Shown here: positions 45,497-55,500 of the stretch, piece by piece
Position numbering within the stretch: position 1 is the first letter of the stretch
Layout: every line of letters begins with the position of its first letter
Assembly: GCA_947500385.1 (NCBI GenBank)
Contig: CANMSA010000010.1
Coordinates: 62,001-126,000 of the forward strand
From: an uncultured Flavobacteriaceae bacterium
GTDB lineage: Bacteria > Bacteroidota > Bacteroidia > Flavobacteriales > Flavobacteriaceae
Length of the DNA stretch: 64,000 nucleotides
Reading direction: 5' to 3'
Program-made: the position numbers and the translations under genes
The notes under the pieces: model-generated
Told to the model about the DNA's origin: nothing
The model's input: the letters and a program-made list of their open reading frames with translations, nothing else
The model's database searches: none

Positions 45497-48400
45497 TAGT
45501 TACCTGTTGCCTGTATAGTGCCTCCTCCATGCTTAGTTACCCTTGGTCTGGTAGAAACTTTTACAGGTTTAACTGAAACACTTTTTTCAGTTGCTTTGGT
45601 CGCCCATAAAAATCCTTCCCCTGGGGTCAAAGCGCTCATGTCCGCAGGAGTTAGAGTAGAAAGTTGTGTTATTGACTTTTGAATATGTTTAAGCCACTGT
45701 GGACTATTAAACTTGTGTAGTAGTACAACAGAACTCAATTCAATAATTTCATTTGGAAGACTAGGTGGGTCTTGACTTGCAATCATTATACTTACCCCTT
45801 TATGTCTCATTTCTCTTATGGCGGTAACAATATTTCCAGTTAAATCTTTGTTATCCATATACTTATGAGCCTCATCGAATACAATGAATTTGTTAAAATG
45901 CAATCCGTTAATATTCTTTACCGCAGAGAAAATATTAAGCATTATGACAAAAAGACCCAAGGCTTCATCTTTTACAATAAATTCATCTCTTAAATCAACA
46001 ACTACCAATCTTCCTGGCATTAACACATCTCTCATCATAAAGCTGTCATCAATATATTCACGAGCAAAGCTTAGTTTCTGCCTTGCTAATGCTTTTTGAG
46101 AGTTGCTCAATAGTTCAGATTCTTCGACACTCTCCGAAAGAGCGTTTATTGTAATATTAGATCGATGCTGTTTCATTATTGCCTTTAGCTGTCTTATATA
46201 GGTGGAGTCATTACCTATTGCTCCTAAAATAAACAACCAATCTTGCACATTCAGTTCCTTAGAATTAAAAGCTATTGGCAATACCTTAATAGAAGGATAT
46301 TCGGCTTGCCTTTCTTCAATTTTATCTTTTGGTGTGAGAATAATAACATCCTCAATATTATCTGGTTCAGCTCCATAGCGTACTTTCAATTTTTCTAATT
46401 CCCGATTTTCATCATTAGCGTGTATCATTGAGGTAAACTCAGGCGCATAATCCATACTTTCACTATAGTGAAAAATAACCCCTGCTAATGGTGCTGGAAG
46501 TAGATTGATATTGCTAAATTGCTTAAGAACCATTTCGGATATGGTTCCAATAGTATAACTTTTACCGCCGCCTTGAACTCCAAATAGACTAATGGTGTTC
46601 GTCTCGCTAAGGTCAATAGCGATTTTTTTCTGTAAAGTACTTTCCCCAAGAATTCCAAATTGATCGCTTGGTGATGTTTTACCAATAAGTATATCAAATT
46701 CAGGACAGATATGTTCATTATGATTTGACATGACTTCAATAGAATCATCTTTTGTGTCTAATTCTATTTCTGTCTCGGTCGCCTTAAGGGTACCTTCTCG
46801 ATTTGTCGGATATACCGTTTGCTTAGTCGGTGGACTTATTGCAAGGTTATCGAGTTGAGAATCTACTTCTGTTAAATTATCGACCTCATCGTCTCCGCTA
46901 GAATCGGATGTGCTTTCGCTAGGTTCTAATTTTGATTTGAATCTTTGAATAAAAGGTTTGAGTTCACTGATATTTCCAAAGGCTTTTATAAGGTCTTTGT
47001 CAAAATCACTTTCTTCAAGTCTCTTAGTATTTAAATCTGAATAAGGGTCAAGAATATCATCAATCAATTTTCCTCCGAAAGTAAAAAAGGTGGACTCATT
47101 ATCTAAAATTACCTTTTTATGTCTTTCTGTAGCCGCAAAATCAAAAATCAAACCTAGTTTTCTAAAGTGAAGACTAAACCCCGAATCAAGTTTTTGCAGA
47201 AAAGCTAAATATTGATTGTAAGCTTTATTGGATAGATACTCATATCTATGTGCTCTTTCCAAATAAAAGGTCAATAGTGATTTTAGTTCTTTGTTTTTTA
47301 TTTCTCTATCTAGTCTATCAAAAGAATGATTATATGAGGGGTCAAAATGGTTCCTCAAGGCTTCTATCGTATTATCTATCTGATCGAGCATTTTTAATCT
47401 AAGAGCATCTTTTTCATTTTCTCCTAGGGCTTTACGGCATTTTATTTCAATTACCGAGATTAATATTTCTTTTCTATTTGGATCGATTGAAACAAGCAAG
47501 TTATCTGCTCTTGATTTACTTCCAGAAGGTAGATTCTCAAATAGGTTTTGATGCAAATCAATCGGAATCAGAAAAGCATCTTCTAACATTTCCTTTTTTT
47601 CCAACACACGCTTGGTAAACGCAGAACCAATTACCTCAAACGCCTTGTTTTTCGAAGAATTCAATTGAAGCACCAATGAACTACTAACTGCTCTTAAATC
47701 TTCAAGAAGAATTTTTATTTTATGCTCGTCCTCTTCATTATGAACATCAAGGTTGAATTCTTCAAAGTGAGGCCCTAGTAGCCCTAATACTTCTGAAGTA
47801 GGCCTTGTTGTGAGATATGATGAAATTCCCAAAGCCTCTTCTCCAGGAACATAGTCTAGTAAAAATGGGATTTTACCATCCTTAGATGGTTGATCAAATA
47901 TTTGTGGCCCTAAATTTTTGTCAAACGTTATTACCCAATCGGAATAATCGTGTAAGTGGGTAAGTAGCACCTTGTCCTTATCATTTAACCTAAGTTGCGT
48001 AGAAGGTACGGATGAAGTGTGTTTTGACACTAAAGCTCCGCTTACAAAACTTTGGAGGTTCTCAAAAAGCTTGATGCCGTTTGCACCTGCAGTATCATAT
48101 TTTACTGGTAGTTTATTCCCTTGAATGAAACGATTCCACTTAATCTGACATCCATTTTCATCTACCTTTACCGTAGACTCTGTAATTAAACCATTCAAAT
48201 AAAAATTGCGCTCTTCTATAGTTGGTTTTATAAGTTCGATAGTTATCGGAAATGGACTGACTAAAAAGCTCAAATGAGAGGTATAAGTTGAGGGGTCTAT
48301 TAAGAAGTCTGAAATATCGTTGATTGAAAAACGTAATTTTGGAAACAATCTATTCTTAGAAGGTTGAGAAAATGCTTCTGCTTCCTCGGAGATATTTGAT

Positions 48401-50937
48401 TCTGGGTTGATTAAAGTCTTTAAAGCTTCTCCATGTTCAATTATTTTGTCATCACCTTTAAAAATTCGGATCTCGTAATTGATACTCTCAAATGATTTTT
48501 CCTTTTCTAACTCGACAAATGCATTAGCAAAAACCTCCGCGTCGCCCGCGTTGAATAAATTAACTACTAATTTATCTATATATGGATGTTGCGCTAGATA
48601 ATTCTTAATATGTCGAATTACCAATTTGATACTTAAATCAGTTTCTACATAGTTGTCCTTAGTGATATTAAATAGCAATCTTAAATAATGCTGAAGCTGT
48701 CTAGAAATAGAAGTCATTCCATTTTTAGATTCTTGGGATACTGTACTCAAGTAAAGCCCCCATCCAAATGAAAGCTCGCCACTATAATTAAATTGTTTTT
48801 GAGATATTGTCTCAATTAGAACTTGTTGATTATTTTCAGGAGAGAGTTGACCAATAAACAATTCTTCTAAATGTTGCGACCAAGATTCTTTGTGCCCTGA
48901 AAACTCTTTTGTTCTTTGTTCCCAATTCTCAAAAACTTCTAAAAGTTGTAAAGTCCAACACAAGCGTAATGGATGCAAAGGTGATAGGAGTATTGCCTCG
49001 ACTTTACTTCCGTCAGGTAATTTACTTTTGACCTTAACAAGGTCAATCATTTGTAATTCAATTAGAAACTCTCTAAGTTTTGTTTTTTCATCTAGCGTTA
49101 TTTCATCCGTCACCAACTGGTTATTTAGTTTTGTTGTCCATTTAGTATATGTATTAACATATTTTCTGATGTTCTCTTTGAGATTAAATATATCTGCCGT
49201 TTCAAAAATTCCATTAGCCTTTGTATTTGAATTAATAATAGCTTCAAAAAGCTGTAATCTTGACTTTAGCAATGATTTTGGTACAATTTCACTTAGTTCG
49301 CTTTTTACAAATTGTAATTGTTCAAAACCTATTGCTAGCTTATTGCCTTTTAATCGACATCTTACATAGCCTAAGCTATCAGCATTTGCGAGAAATTTAT
49401 TTTCTATTTGACGCAGTTTAGTCGAGATGTTGATCTGATAATTGTGTTGGTCAGAATAATTGATGTGAAATGTAGAGTTATGTTTTTCCTTTCCGTCATT
49501 AATCCAAATATTTGATGTTTCCGAAGGTTTTGGTAATTCAATTTCAATATCACTCTTTAATGCTTCAATGCGATATTTGAAATACGCTTGTAAAACATTA
49601 TTAAGTTTATCCTTTCGCTGATTTTCATCGCGTTCTAAAGATTCCTCAATTACATAGTCAAAATCAATCGAATCACAGCTGAGCTTATAAGGAAAGGTAC
49701 TTTTTGGTGTACTTTCATCTTCTTTCTTAGCCTCCTCCCAAGCTTTTTGAATTTTAGATTCACGAAACTCATCATTGGCATTTAACATATTACCGTGTTC
49801 GTCCTCCGCTAAAACCTTTATAAAATAAGAGCCTTCCTCAATGATATTCGGGTTCAACTCAAGAGTGGCATCCCTATAGGGTCTATTAGAATTTGAGTTT
49901 TTGATTTTTCTTAAAACGGTAATTTCTTCTCCGTTACTTCCATTTACAGCCATCAGTATAATCCTGAAGAATCGTAAATCCTTTATATCCTTTGGATTTG
50001 GATTGGTGTGAAAACGAACTTTCAACTTCGCTACATTACTCTCTTGCGCATAAAGCACATTAGTTCCATCTTCTACTTTTAAATCTTTAGACTTAATCTC
50101 ATCAGTTATTAATTTAATATGCGTAAAATCTAAATCAGGAATGGGCCAATAGCTGAAATTTAATTCATCATATCCATTTTTTATAGCACTACAAATCTCT
50201 TGGGCATTTCTTGCTCCTTTTTCAATTTTGAGAAAATTGACAATATCCTTTTGTATAGAATCATTTTCTAACCTTAGTTCGGCTATTCTATCATATAGTG
50301 GTTTATTGAAAGCTGATAATAACTCAACACTTTCTCTATTGAAATTTAATCTTGACCTGATTTTTTCAACATGTTTTGAAAGAGTCTCATCAGGTATTAG
50401 AGAGAGTTTAAAGAGACAATTTCCAATTGCCGAAGGCTCGTAACTCTCTTGATTAATGGCTATTAAGTAGTCTATTACTTCCGTATTTGAGGGGTTTAAA
50501 TAATCTATTATATCATTAACTACAGTATCATAAACATCATCAGGAACTTGTTCTATTAGAGCATTAACCAATTCTTCTTCCATACCTTCTAGAGATATCT
50601 CTTTAAAGGTTGCGTTACCATAGGAATCTTCCGCAGCTGTGCGGCTATTCGACGGTATCAAGATCAATAGAGCTTTATCCTGCTTATTTCGAAGCTCGAT
50701 GAGTTTTGTCGCAGAAATAAATTTGTGACTTGTATTCTCCGCTTCGGAAACAATATAAATGTCGAGATGTGAATGTTTCTCCTTTAGCAAATCCCATAAA
50801 TATTCCAATTCTAATATACCTAGCCCCGTAATTTTCATACAATGACCTGGACCTGCCGTTTCAAAGTCAGTATTGTGCAATCGAAGAATAAGACCTATTA
50901 TCTTTTGATAGTATATATTAATCGTAATTGATTCCAT
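45496..50937 (-). CDS. Large HerA-type ATPase with embedded PD-(D/E)XK-like motif (MADS ATP-binding protein-like)
   Basis: 1813 residues. The first 1100 residues are mostly unrecognised. A PD-(D/E)XK-like stretch occurs at about 1140-1170: SRADNLLVSIDPNRKEILIS then VIEIKCRKAL, giving Asp and an ExK. The C-terminal 380 residues are HerA/FtsK-like: Walker A FGVQGGGKSYTIG (about 1454), Walker B FIVFDEAHKYMD (about 1690), then SIMIASQDPPSLP and LLHKFNSPQWLKHI. HerA ATPases form hexameric DNA pumps and often pair with nucleases in defence. Last large gene in the operon, 7 bases after the 517-residue gene. Comparison to MADS is by layout and order. Confidence 0.8.
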   Translation of the reverse strand: MESITINIYYQKIIGLILRLHNTDFETAGPGHCMKITGLGILELEYLWDLLKEKHSHLDIYIVSEAENTSHKFISATKLIELRNKQDKALLILIPSNSRTAAEDSYGNATFKEISLEGMEEELVNALIEQVPDDVYDTVVNDIIDYLNPSNTEVIDYLIAINQESYEPSAIGNCLFKLSLIPDETLSKHVEKIRSRLNFNRESVELLSAFNKPLYDRIAELRLENDSIQKDIVNFLKIEKGARNAQEICSAIKNGYDELNFSYWPIPDLDFTHIKLITDEIKSKDLKVEDGTNVLYAQESNVAKLKVRFHTNPNPKDIKDLRFFRIILMAVNGSNGEEITVLRKIKNSNSNRPYRDATLELNPNIIEEGSYFIKVLAEDEHGNMLNANDEFRESKIQKAWEEAKKEDESTPKSTFPYKLSCDSIDFDYVIEESLERDENQRKDKLNNVLQAYFKYRIEALKSDIEIELPKPSETSNIWINDGKEKHNSTFHINYSDQHNYQINISTKLRQIENKFLANADSLGYVRCRLKGNKLAIGFEQLQFVKSELSEIVPKSLLKSRLQLFEAIINSNTKANGIFETADIFNLKENIRKYVNTYTKWTTKLNNQLVTDEITLDEKTKLREFLIELQMIDLVKVKSKLPDGSKVEAILLSPLHPLRLCWTLQLLEVFENWEQRTKEFSGHKESWSQHLEELFIGQLSPENNQQVLIETISQKQFNYSGELSFGWGLYLSTVSQESKNGMTSISRQLQHYLRLLFNITKDNYVETDLSIKLVIRHIKNYLAQHPYIDKLVVNLFNAGDAEVFANAFVELEKEKSFESINYEIRIFKGDDKIIEHGEALKTLINPESNISEEAEAFSQPSKNRLFPKLRFSINDISDFLIDPSTYTSHLSFLVSPFPITIELIKPTIEERNFYLNGLITESTVKVDENGCQIKWNRFIQGNKLPVKYDTAGANGIKLFENLQSFVSGALVSKHTSSVPSTQLRLNDKDKVLLTHLHDYSDWVITFDKNLGPQIFDQPSKDGKIPFLLDYVPGEEALGISSYLTTRPTSEVLGLLGPHFEEFNLDVHNEEDEHKIKILLEDLRAVSSSLVLQLNSSKNKAFEVIGSAFTKRVLEKKEMLEDAFLIPIDLHQNLFENLPSGSKSRADNLLVSIDPNRKEILISVIEIKCRKALGENEKDALRLKMLDQIDNTIEALRNHFDPSYNHSFDRLDREIKNKELKSLLTFYLERAHRYEYLSNKAYNQYLAFLQKLDSGFSLHFRKLGLIFDFAATERHKKVILDNESTFFTFGGKLIDDILDPYSDLNTKRLEESDFDKDLIKAFGNISELKPFIQRFKSKLEPSESTSDSSGDDEVDNLTEVDSQLDNLAISPPTKQTVYPTNREGTLKATETEIELDTKDDSIEVMSNHNEHICPEFDILIGKTSPSDQFGILGESTLQKKIAIDLSETNTISLFGVQGGGKSYTIGTISEMVLKQFSNINLLPAPLAGVIFHYSESMDYAPEFTSMIHANDENRELEKLKVRYGAEPDNIEDVIILTPKDKIEERQAEYPSIKVLPIAFNSKELNVQDWLFILGAIGNDSTYIRQLKAIMKQHRSNITINALSESVEESELLSNSQKALARQKLSFAREYIDDSFMMRDVLMPGRLVVVDLRDEFIVKDEALGLFVIMLNIFSAVKNINGLHFNKFIVFDEAHKYMDNKDLTGNIVTAIREMRHKGVSIMIASQDPPSLPNEIIELSSVVLLHKFNSPQWLKHIQKSITQLSTLTPADMSALTPGEGFLWATKATEKSVSVKPVKVSTRPRVTKHGGGTIQATGN

Positions 50938-50944
50938 TCTTTTC

Positions 50945-52498
50945 TTAATCGTTTAATTCGTATCGTGGACGTATTCTCTGCAAAATGTAGGCATCACTTA
51001 AATCATTATAAAAGCCTATTTGGCGTAGTTTCATTTTAAACGATTCTACATTTTCTTTAAAAGCTAAATGGGTATTCAAATCTGCGTCCGCAAATCTTTC
51101 TTCAGACAAGCCATTGATAATTAATCCATAGCGTGTTCTTATATTTTCTATCAACTCCTCTATAGAAAGGGTTTTTGTTGCGAAATGATCATCTTCAACA
51201 TTAAGTACTAATATTTGAACTAGTGTTTCCAATAATCGAGTACCTAAGACAAAACGCCGTGGATGCCTTTTACTTCGTCCTTGAGCCATAAAGCCCCGTT
51301 CCGAATTCTTTTGTGAGAGATTATCAATAAGTTGTATATGATATCTATATTGATACGCTCCACGCGCTTTCACTATTAATTCGATATACTTATCGAAATA
51401 AGAATCTTCATACTTTACCATATCTTTAATTAATTCCCGATCATCCTCTTCAAGTGAATTGTAGAGATTATCCCATTGAGTCTCAAAATATATTTCAAAA
51501 CCTATAGGCTTTTCTGCTAGAATCTTAAGAGCTTTTTCTAGATTTAGTGAATTTGTTTTCTCCAACTTTAATCTTCTCAAAGCTGCGTTTATTTGATAGG
51601 TAGCCTTGACATAATCATATATGCTGTTAGTTAAGCTCTCAGCGTCATAGCTCGCAAGTTTTGCAATTTTACTTTCAAAATCATCCGTTGCGTCTACCAC
51701 AATACTCCAATCATCACTATGACGAATAGAACCTTTTTCTACCATCTCAGGCAAAAGAAAAAATAGCTTTTGTATATAAATTGATAAATGAAATGAAGTT
51801 ATAGTCTTCAAATAATCTACCACAACGTTTCTCGGAATTTTTCTTTTATAAACCAGTAAACGCCTCACATCGTCACAATAAAGTTTGGCTTGTTCTTCTA
51901 GTAATGGCTTGATTTGATTTAAAGAACTATTAGTATCTAAAAAACCTGGTTTAATATTTTTAATAATATGAAGTAGTCCCAGACTGTCAACATCTAGACC
52001 AGTGCTAATATTAATTTTATTAGCTGTGTTATCCCAACCTTCCATTAGAAAACTTTTAAGCTCTTCTTTAACGTTGGGATTGGCGCCAAGCATTAAATAT
52101 ACTTGATCTGCGGTGTTGTAATCTCTTGTATGGGATGCATTTCGAACCCGATAACTTTCAAGGTGGATTGGTCTAAGAGATGATATTTTCTCCTTATCCA
52201 AATTGCCTCTATAAACCATATTTACGAGATTACTTCGCATCCAAAGCTCAGCGGCTTCCTTGTTCTTATTGAATCCTTTTACAGACCCATCTTCTTCTAA
52301 CTTTCCAAAAACTCTCTGTAAAGTATCCAAATCAATAAAAGAATTACTTCTTGCTCGTTGTCTAGGTCTAATACCGTTGTGCTTTAAAAGCATAAACAAG
52401 TTCACGAACACATTATCTATGTTTACAGCTTTTGCATCTCCTGCATATATGAGTTCATTCCTTAAGACGCTCTCTTCTTTATTTAGTTTTATCGCCAT
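50945..52498 (-). CDS. Unknown 517-residue component of the MADS-like operon
   Basis: 517 residues, mostly helical, soluble, no signal. N terminus IKLNKEESVLRNELIYAGDA, then NLVNMVYRGNLDKEKISSLRP and HLESYRVRNASHTRDYNT, and the C-terminal SDAYILQRIRPRYELND. I recognise no nuclease, ATPase or methyltransferase motif. Its position between the kinase and the HerA ATPase corresponds, as I recall it, to MAD7 of the methylation-associated defence system. Its start lies 2 bases after the kinase stop, so it is strictly cotranscribed. Confidence 0.75.
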   Translation of the reverse strand: MAIKLNKEESVLRNELIYAGDAKAVNIDNVFVNLFMLLKHNGIRPRQRARSNSFIDLDTLQRVFGKLEEDGSVKGFNKNKEAAELWMRSNLVNMVYRGNLDKEKISSLRPIHLESYRVRNASHTRDYNTADQVYLMLGANPNVKEELKSFLMEGWDNTANKINISTGLDVDSLGLLHIIKNIKPGFLDTNSSLNQIKPLLEEQAKLYCDDVRRLLVYKRKIPRNVVVDYLKTITSFHLSIYIQKLFFLLPEMVEKGSIRHSDDWSIVVDATDDFESKIAKLASYDAESLTNSIYDYVKATYQINAALRRLKLEKTNSLNLEKALKILAEKPIGFEIYFETQWDNLYNSLEEDDRELIKDMVKYEDSYFDKYIELIVKARGAYQYRYHIQLIDNLSQKNSERGFMAQGRSKRHPRRFVLGTRLLETLVQILVLNVEDDHFATKTLSIEELIENIRTRYGLIINGLSEERFADADLNTHLAFKENVESFKMKLRQIGFYNDLSDAYILQRIRPRYELND

Positions 52499-52500
52499 AA

Positions 52501-55500
52501 TTATAATTGCATTGTTTTTATGCTAAGATGATTCTTGATATCCTTGCTTATTTCATAAAACTCAAGATTATCCCTTGTGACTATTACCTTGTTATAAGTA
52601 AGGTTCTCAAGTAGGTTTTTAAAAATAGTTAGCTCCACAAACTTTCCTCTAATGTCATTAAGGGAGGGACTGTACCCTTGCTGAATAAAATAAAGCATTT
52701 CAAAAAGGTCTAATGAAATAACCAATTCAATATGTGATTCTTGTTTATGTCTAAATACAAGACTATCCGGTTCATATTCTAGATATTTAACTAGATGATC
52801 CGTACGACTCACAAATAGCTCAAAATCATTAAGATCGAATATTCTGAAAGATTTACTAAATGGATCGTTGATTTCAGAGGAAGTCAATACCAAATTTTTT
52901 TGCCAAATAGCCTCATTCTCACATCCCTCGTTCATGGAGATGGCTCGAGAAATAGACATTTTGAGACGTAATAGCGAGTCTTCTGTTAGCTGCTCATATA
53001 ATCTAGGCAAAGCATTTTTTATAGTTAGTGTATTTGTAGCTCTTTTAAAGTCTGTCCAGCTACAGCCTTTATAGGAGTCTAAAGAAATTACTTCCATAAA
53101 TTCAGTAGCCTGATTAATTATCGACAATTGCTTTATTCCTTTACCTTCCTCTTGCACAAGAGGTTTAATTTGTTTTAAACATGCCTTTGTGAAAGAAGAA
53201 TTATCCGCAAAATCTTCTTCATCAAACTTGAACTGTTTGTTTTTAGACTGCTCATCATTTGTGATGTAACGTATTTTTACATCTGAAACACTATTCTCCT
53301 TTTCCACATTAAGTGCTTTGTAAAAATTCTGTAAGGATTGATACGGAAGCCGCTTTTTATAATTACCTACACGTCCTTCATAATATTGATGGCGTACAAA
53401 GGATTTCTGAATTGACTTTATCTTATCCAATACCTTATTATCCTGTTCGTGTGCGGGTACCCAAATCTTGTTTGCATTGAAATCATCTAGCAAATGGAAT
53501 TCACGATCAACAAATTCTAAATAATGTCTTGCAAGGTGCTGACCAAAAAATAAATCTCTATCTAAATTCGGTATGGCCACACTACCTACGTCTGTTTCCC
53601 GCAGTAATTTTACTAAACGGTCGTTCTCCCCAGAATCCTCATAATCAGGATTTGTAATGTTGAAATAATACAGCTGCCAGTATTCCTCTGGCTTGTTCAA
53701 TGTGCGATTGTAAGCATCATCAACTTCTTCACAACTATGGTCACGTGTAATCATGAATGCAATGTAGGATCTTAAGTCACGCATTGTAATGTGCAACTCG
53801 CGCTTTAAACCAACTGTGCGCAGTAACCATTCTAATCTTGTAATAACCTCGTTGCCAGAAGCAGGGTCATTCAAAGAATCAACATTGTATTTGATGAAGC
53901 ACTTGTTTGCCAATGAGCAACCTTCACACTTAGTCCAAAGACTTTTATTAGTTAAAGCTTTGATTTGCTGCCTAAAGAGGCTAGGTTCGTCATCGTCTAT
54001 GGCAGTAATTGATCTTAAATTAAGATTGATTATCATTAATCCTGGAAGTAAGTCAAAATGACCTTCCTTGTAGAAATATTGATTAATGGTGTCGTGAAGC
54101 GATTTATACTTCTTCGATGTTTTTAGAAATTCTACTAATCGTCCTTCATTTATGGCAATGATTCTTCCTTCGCTGGCTTCATTAAAATTTTTGAGTCCTT
54201 CAAAACAGTGGAAGAAGGATTCCAAAACTTCGTTATTAACTTTTCCGTCTTCATCCTGCGAGCCATCATAGTTGCTTTCAAACGGAATACCGTTTACTTC
54301 AAATTCAGCTCCATTTTTATGTTCAAACCGATTTAGTTTTTTTACGCTGGCCGCGTCTTCTATTTTTCTAATGAAAGCCGTCTTACCATCACCCGCATTG
54401 CCAGTAATTATTATTAGTTTAAATTGTGCATCTAGTATATCTGGTATTAATTTTCTATCCAGTTTAGAAGGTGAATATGTGGCCTCATCATATTGTGACC
54501 CTCTATCATTAACACGTGTCCCCCAATTTCCAGACTTTGATTGACTATAAAGCGAATTTATATAGTCAACCATATCAATTCCTTCAACATCTATCTTATG
54601 CTCCTTTAAGCGATTAGTGTTTTCTTTAAAGGAGTTTTTTAAGGCGTCGTACACTTTTAGGATATTCCCATCATTAAAATTACGAGCACCACCTTGCCAA
54701 AAAGTCTCATTAATCAAGACTTCATTATCAACTTTGATTACAACTTTCAATTTTTCTTTTAAAGAAATAGAGGTTTTGTAGCCGTTGATTTTTTCTTTGA
54801 ATTTATTTAATGAAGAATATATGGTTTTCCGCAATTGACCATAATTCGACATTTCATTTAATAGAACAATAACTGTACTACCCTGTCTAATTGAAACTTC
54901 TGTATGATATTCTTTCTGATCAAGTACGACGGAATCTGCTTTTTCTTTGTTCTCTGAGAGGAGATTTTCTATTCCTATTTCGCGCAAGCGATTTAACATT
55001 TCTTGGGCAGAAGAAAAACGCTCACTACTCTTGGTTCCAATTGATTTTAGTAGAAATTCAGAAAATTCAACGGAAATTCTTTGATTAATCGTTTTCGGAT
55101 TTTCCGGTTTAATGCTTATTTTAGGAATACGACCTTGTGGCCAGGGGTATTTTTTAGTGACTAGTTCGTACAATGTAATTCCCAATGCAAAGGTATCCGC
55201 AGAAAGATCCCAATTGATATGATGCCCGTCCACTAAATCTGGTGCTAAGTACGGATTGGTTCCAACATAAGCCTTATCATCCTCCTTAAGGGAAGCCACA
55301 TTAAAATCAATAAGTACAAAACGACCTTCATTATCCCATATAATGTTTTGCGGTTTTACATCACGGTGCAGAATAGGTTTCTCTCTACTTTGTAAATAGC
55401 TTAGTGCAGAGAGCATATCTTCTGCTAGTTTATATACAGTGCCTATTGGTAAATTAGCATCGGTTTTTGTGTAAGTGCTTAAATTGTCCCCATCAAGAAA

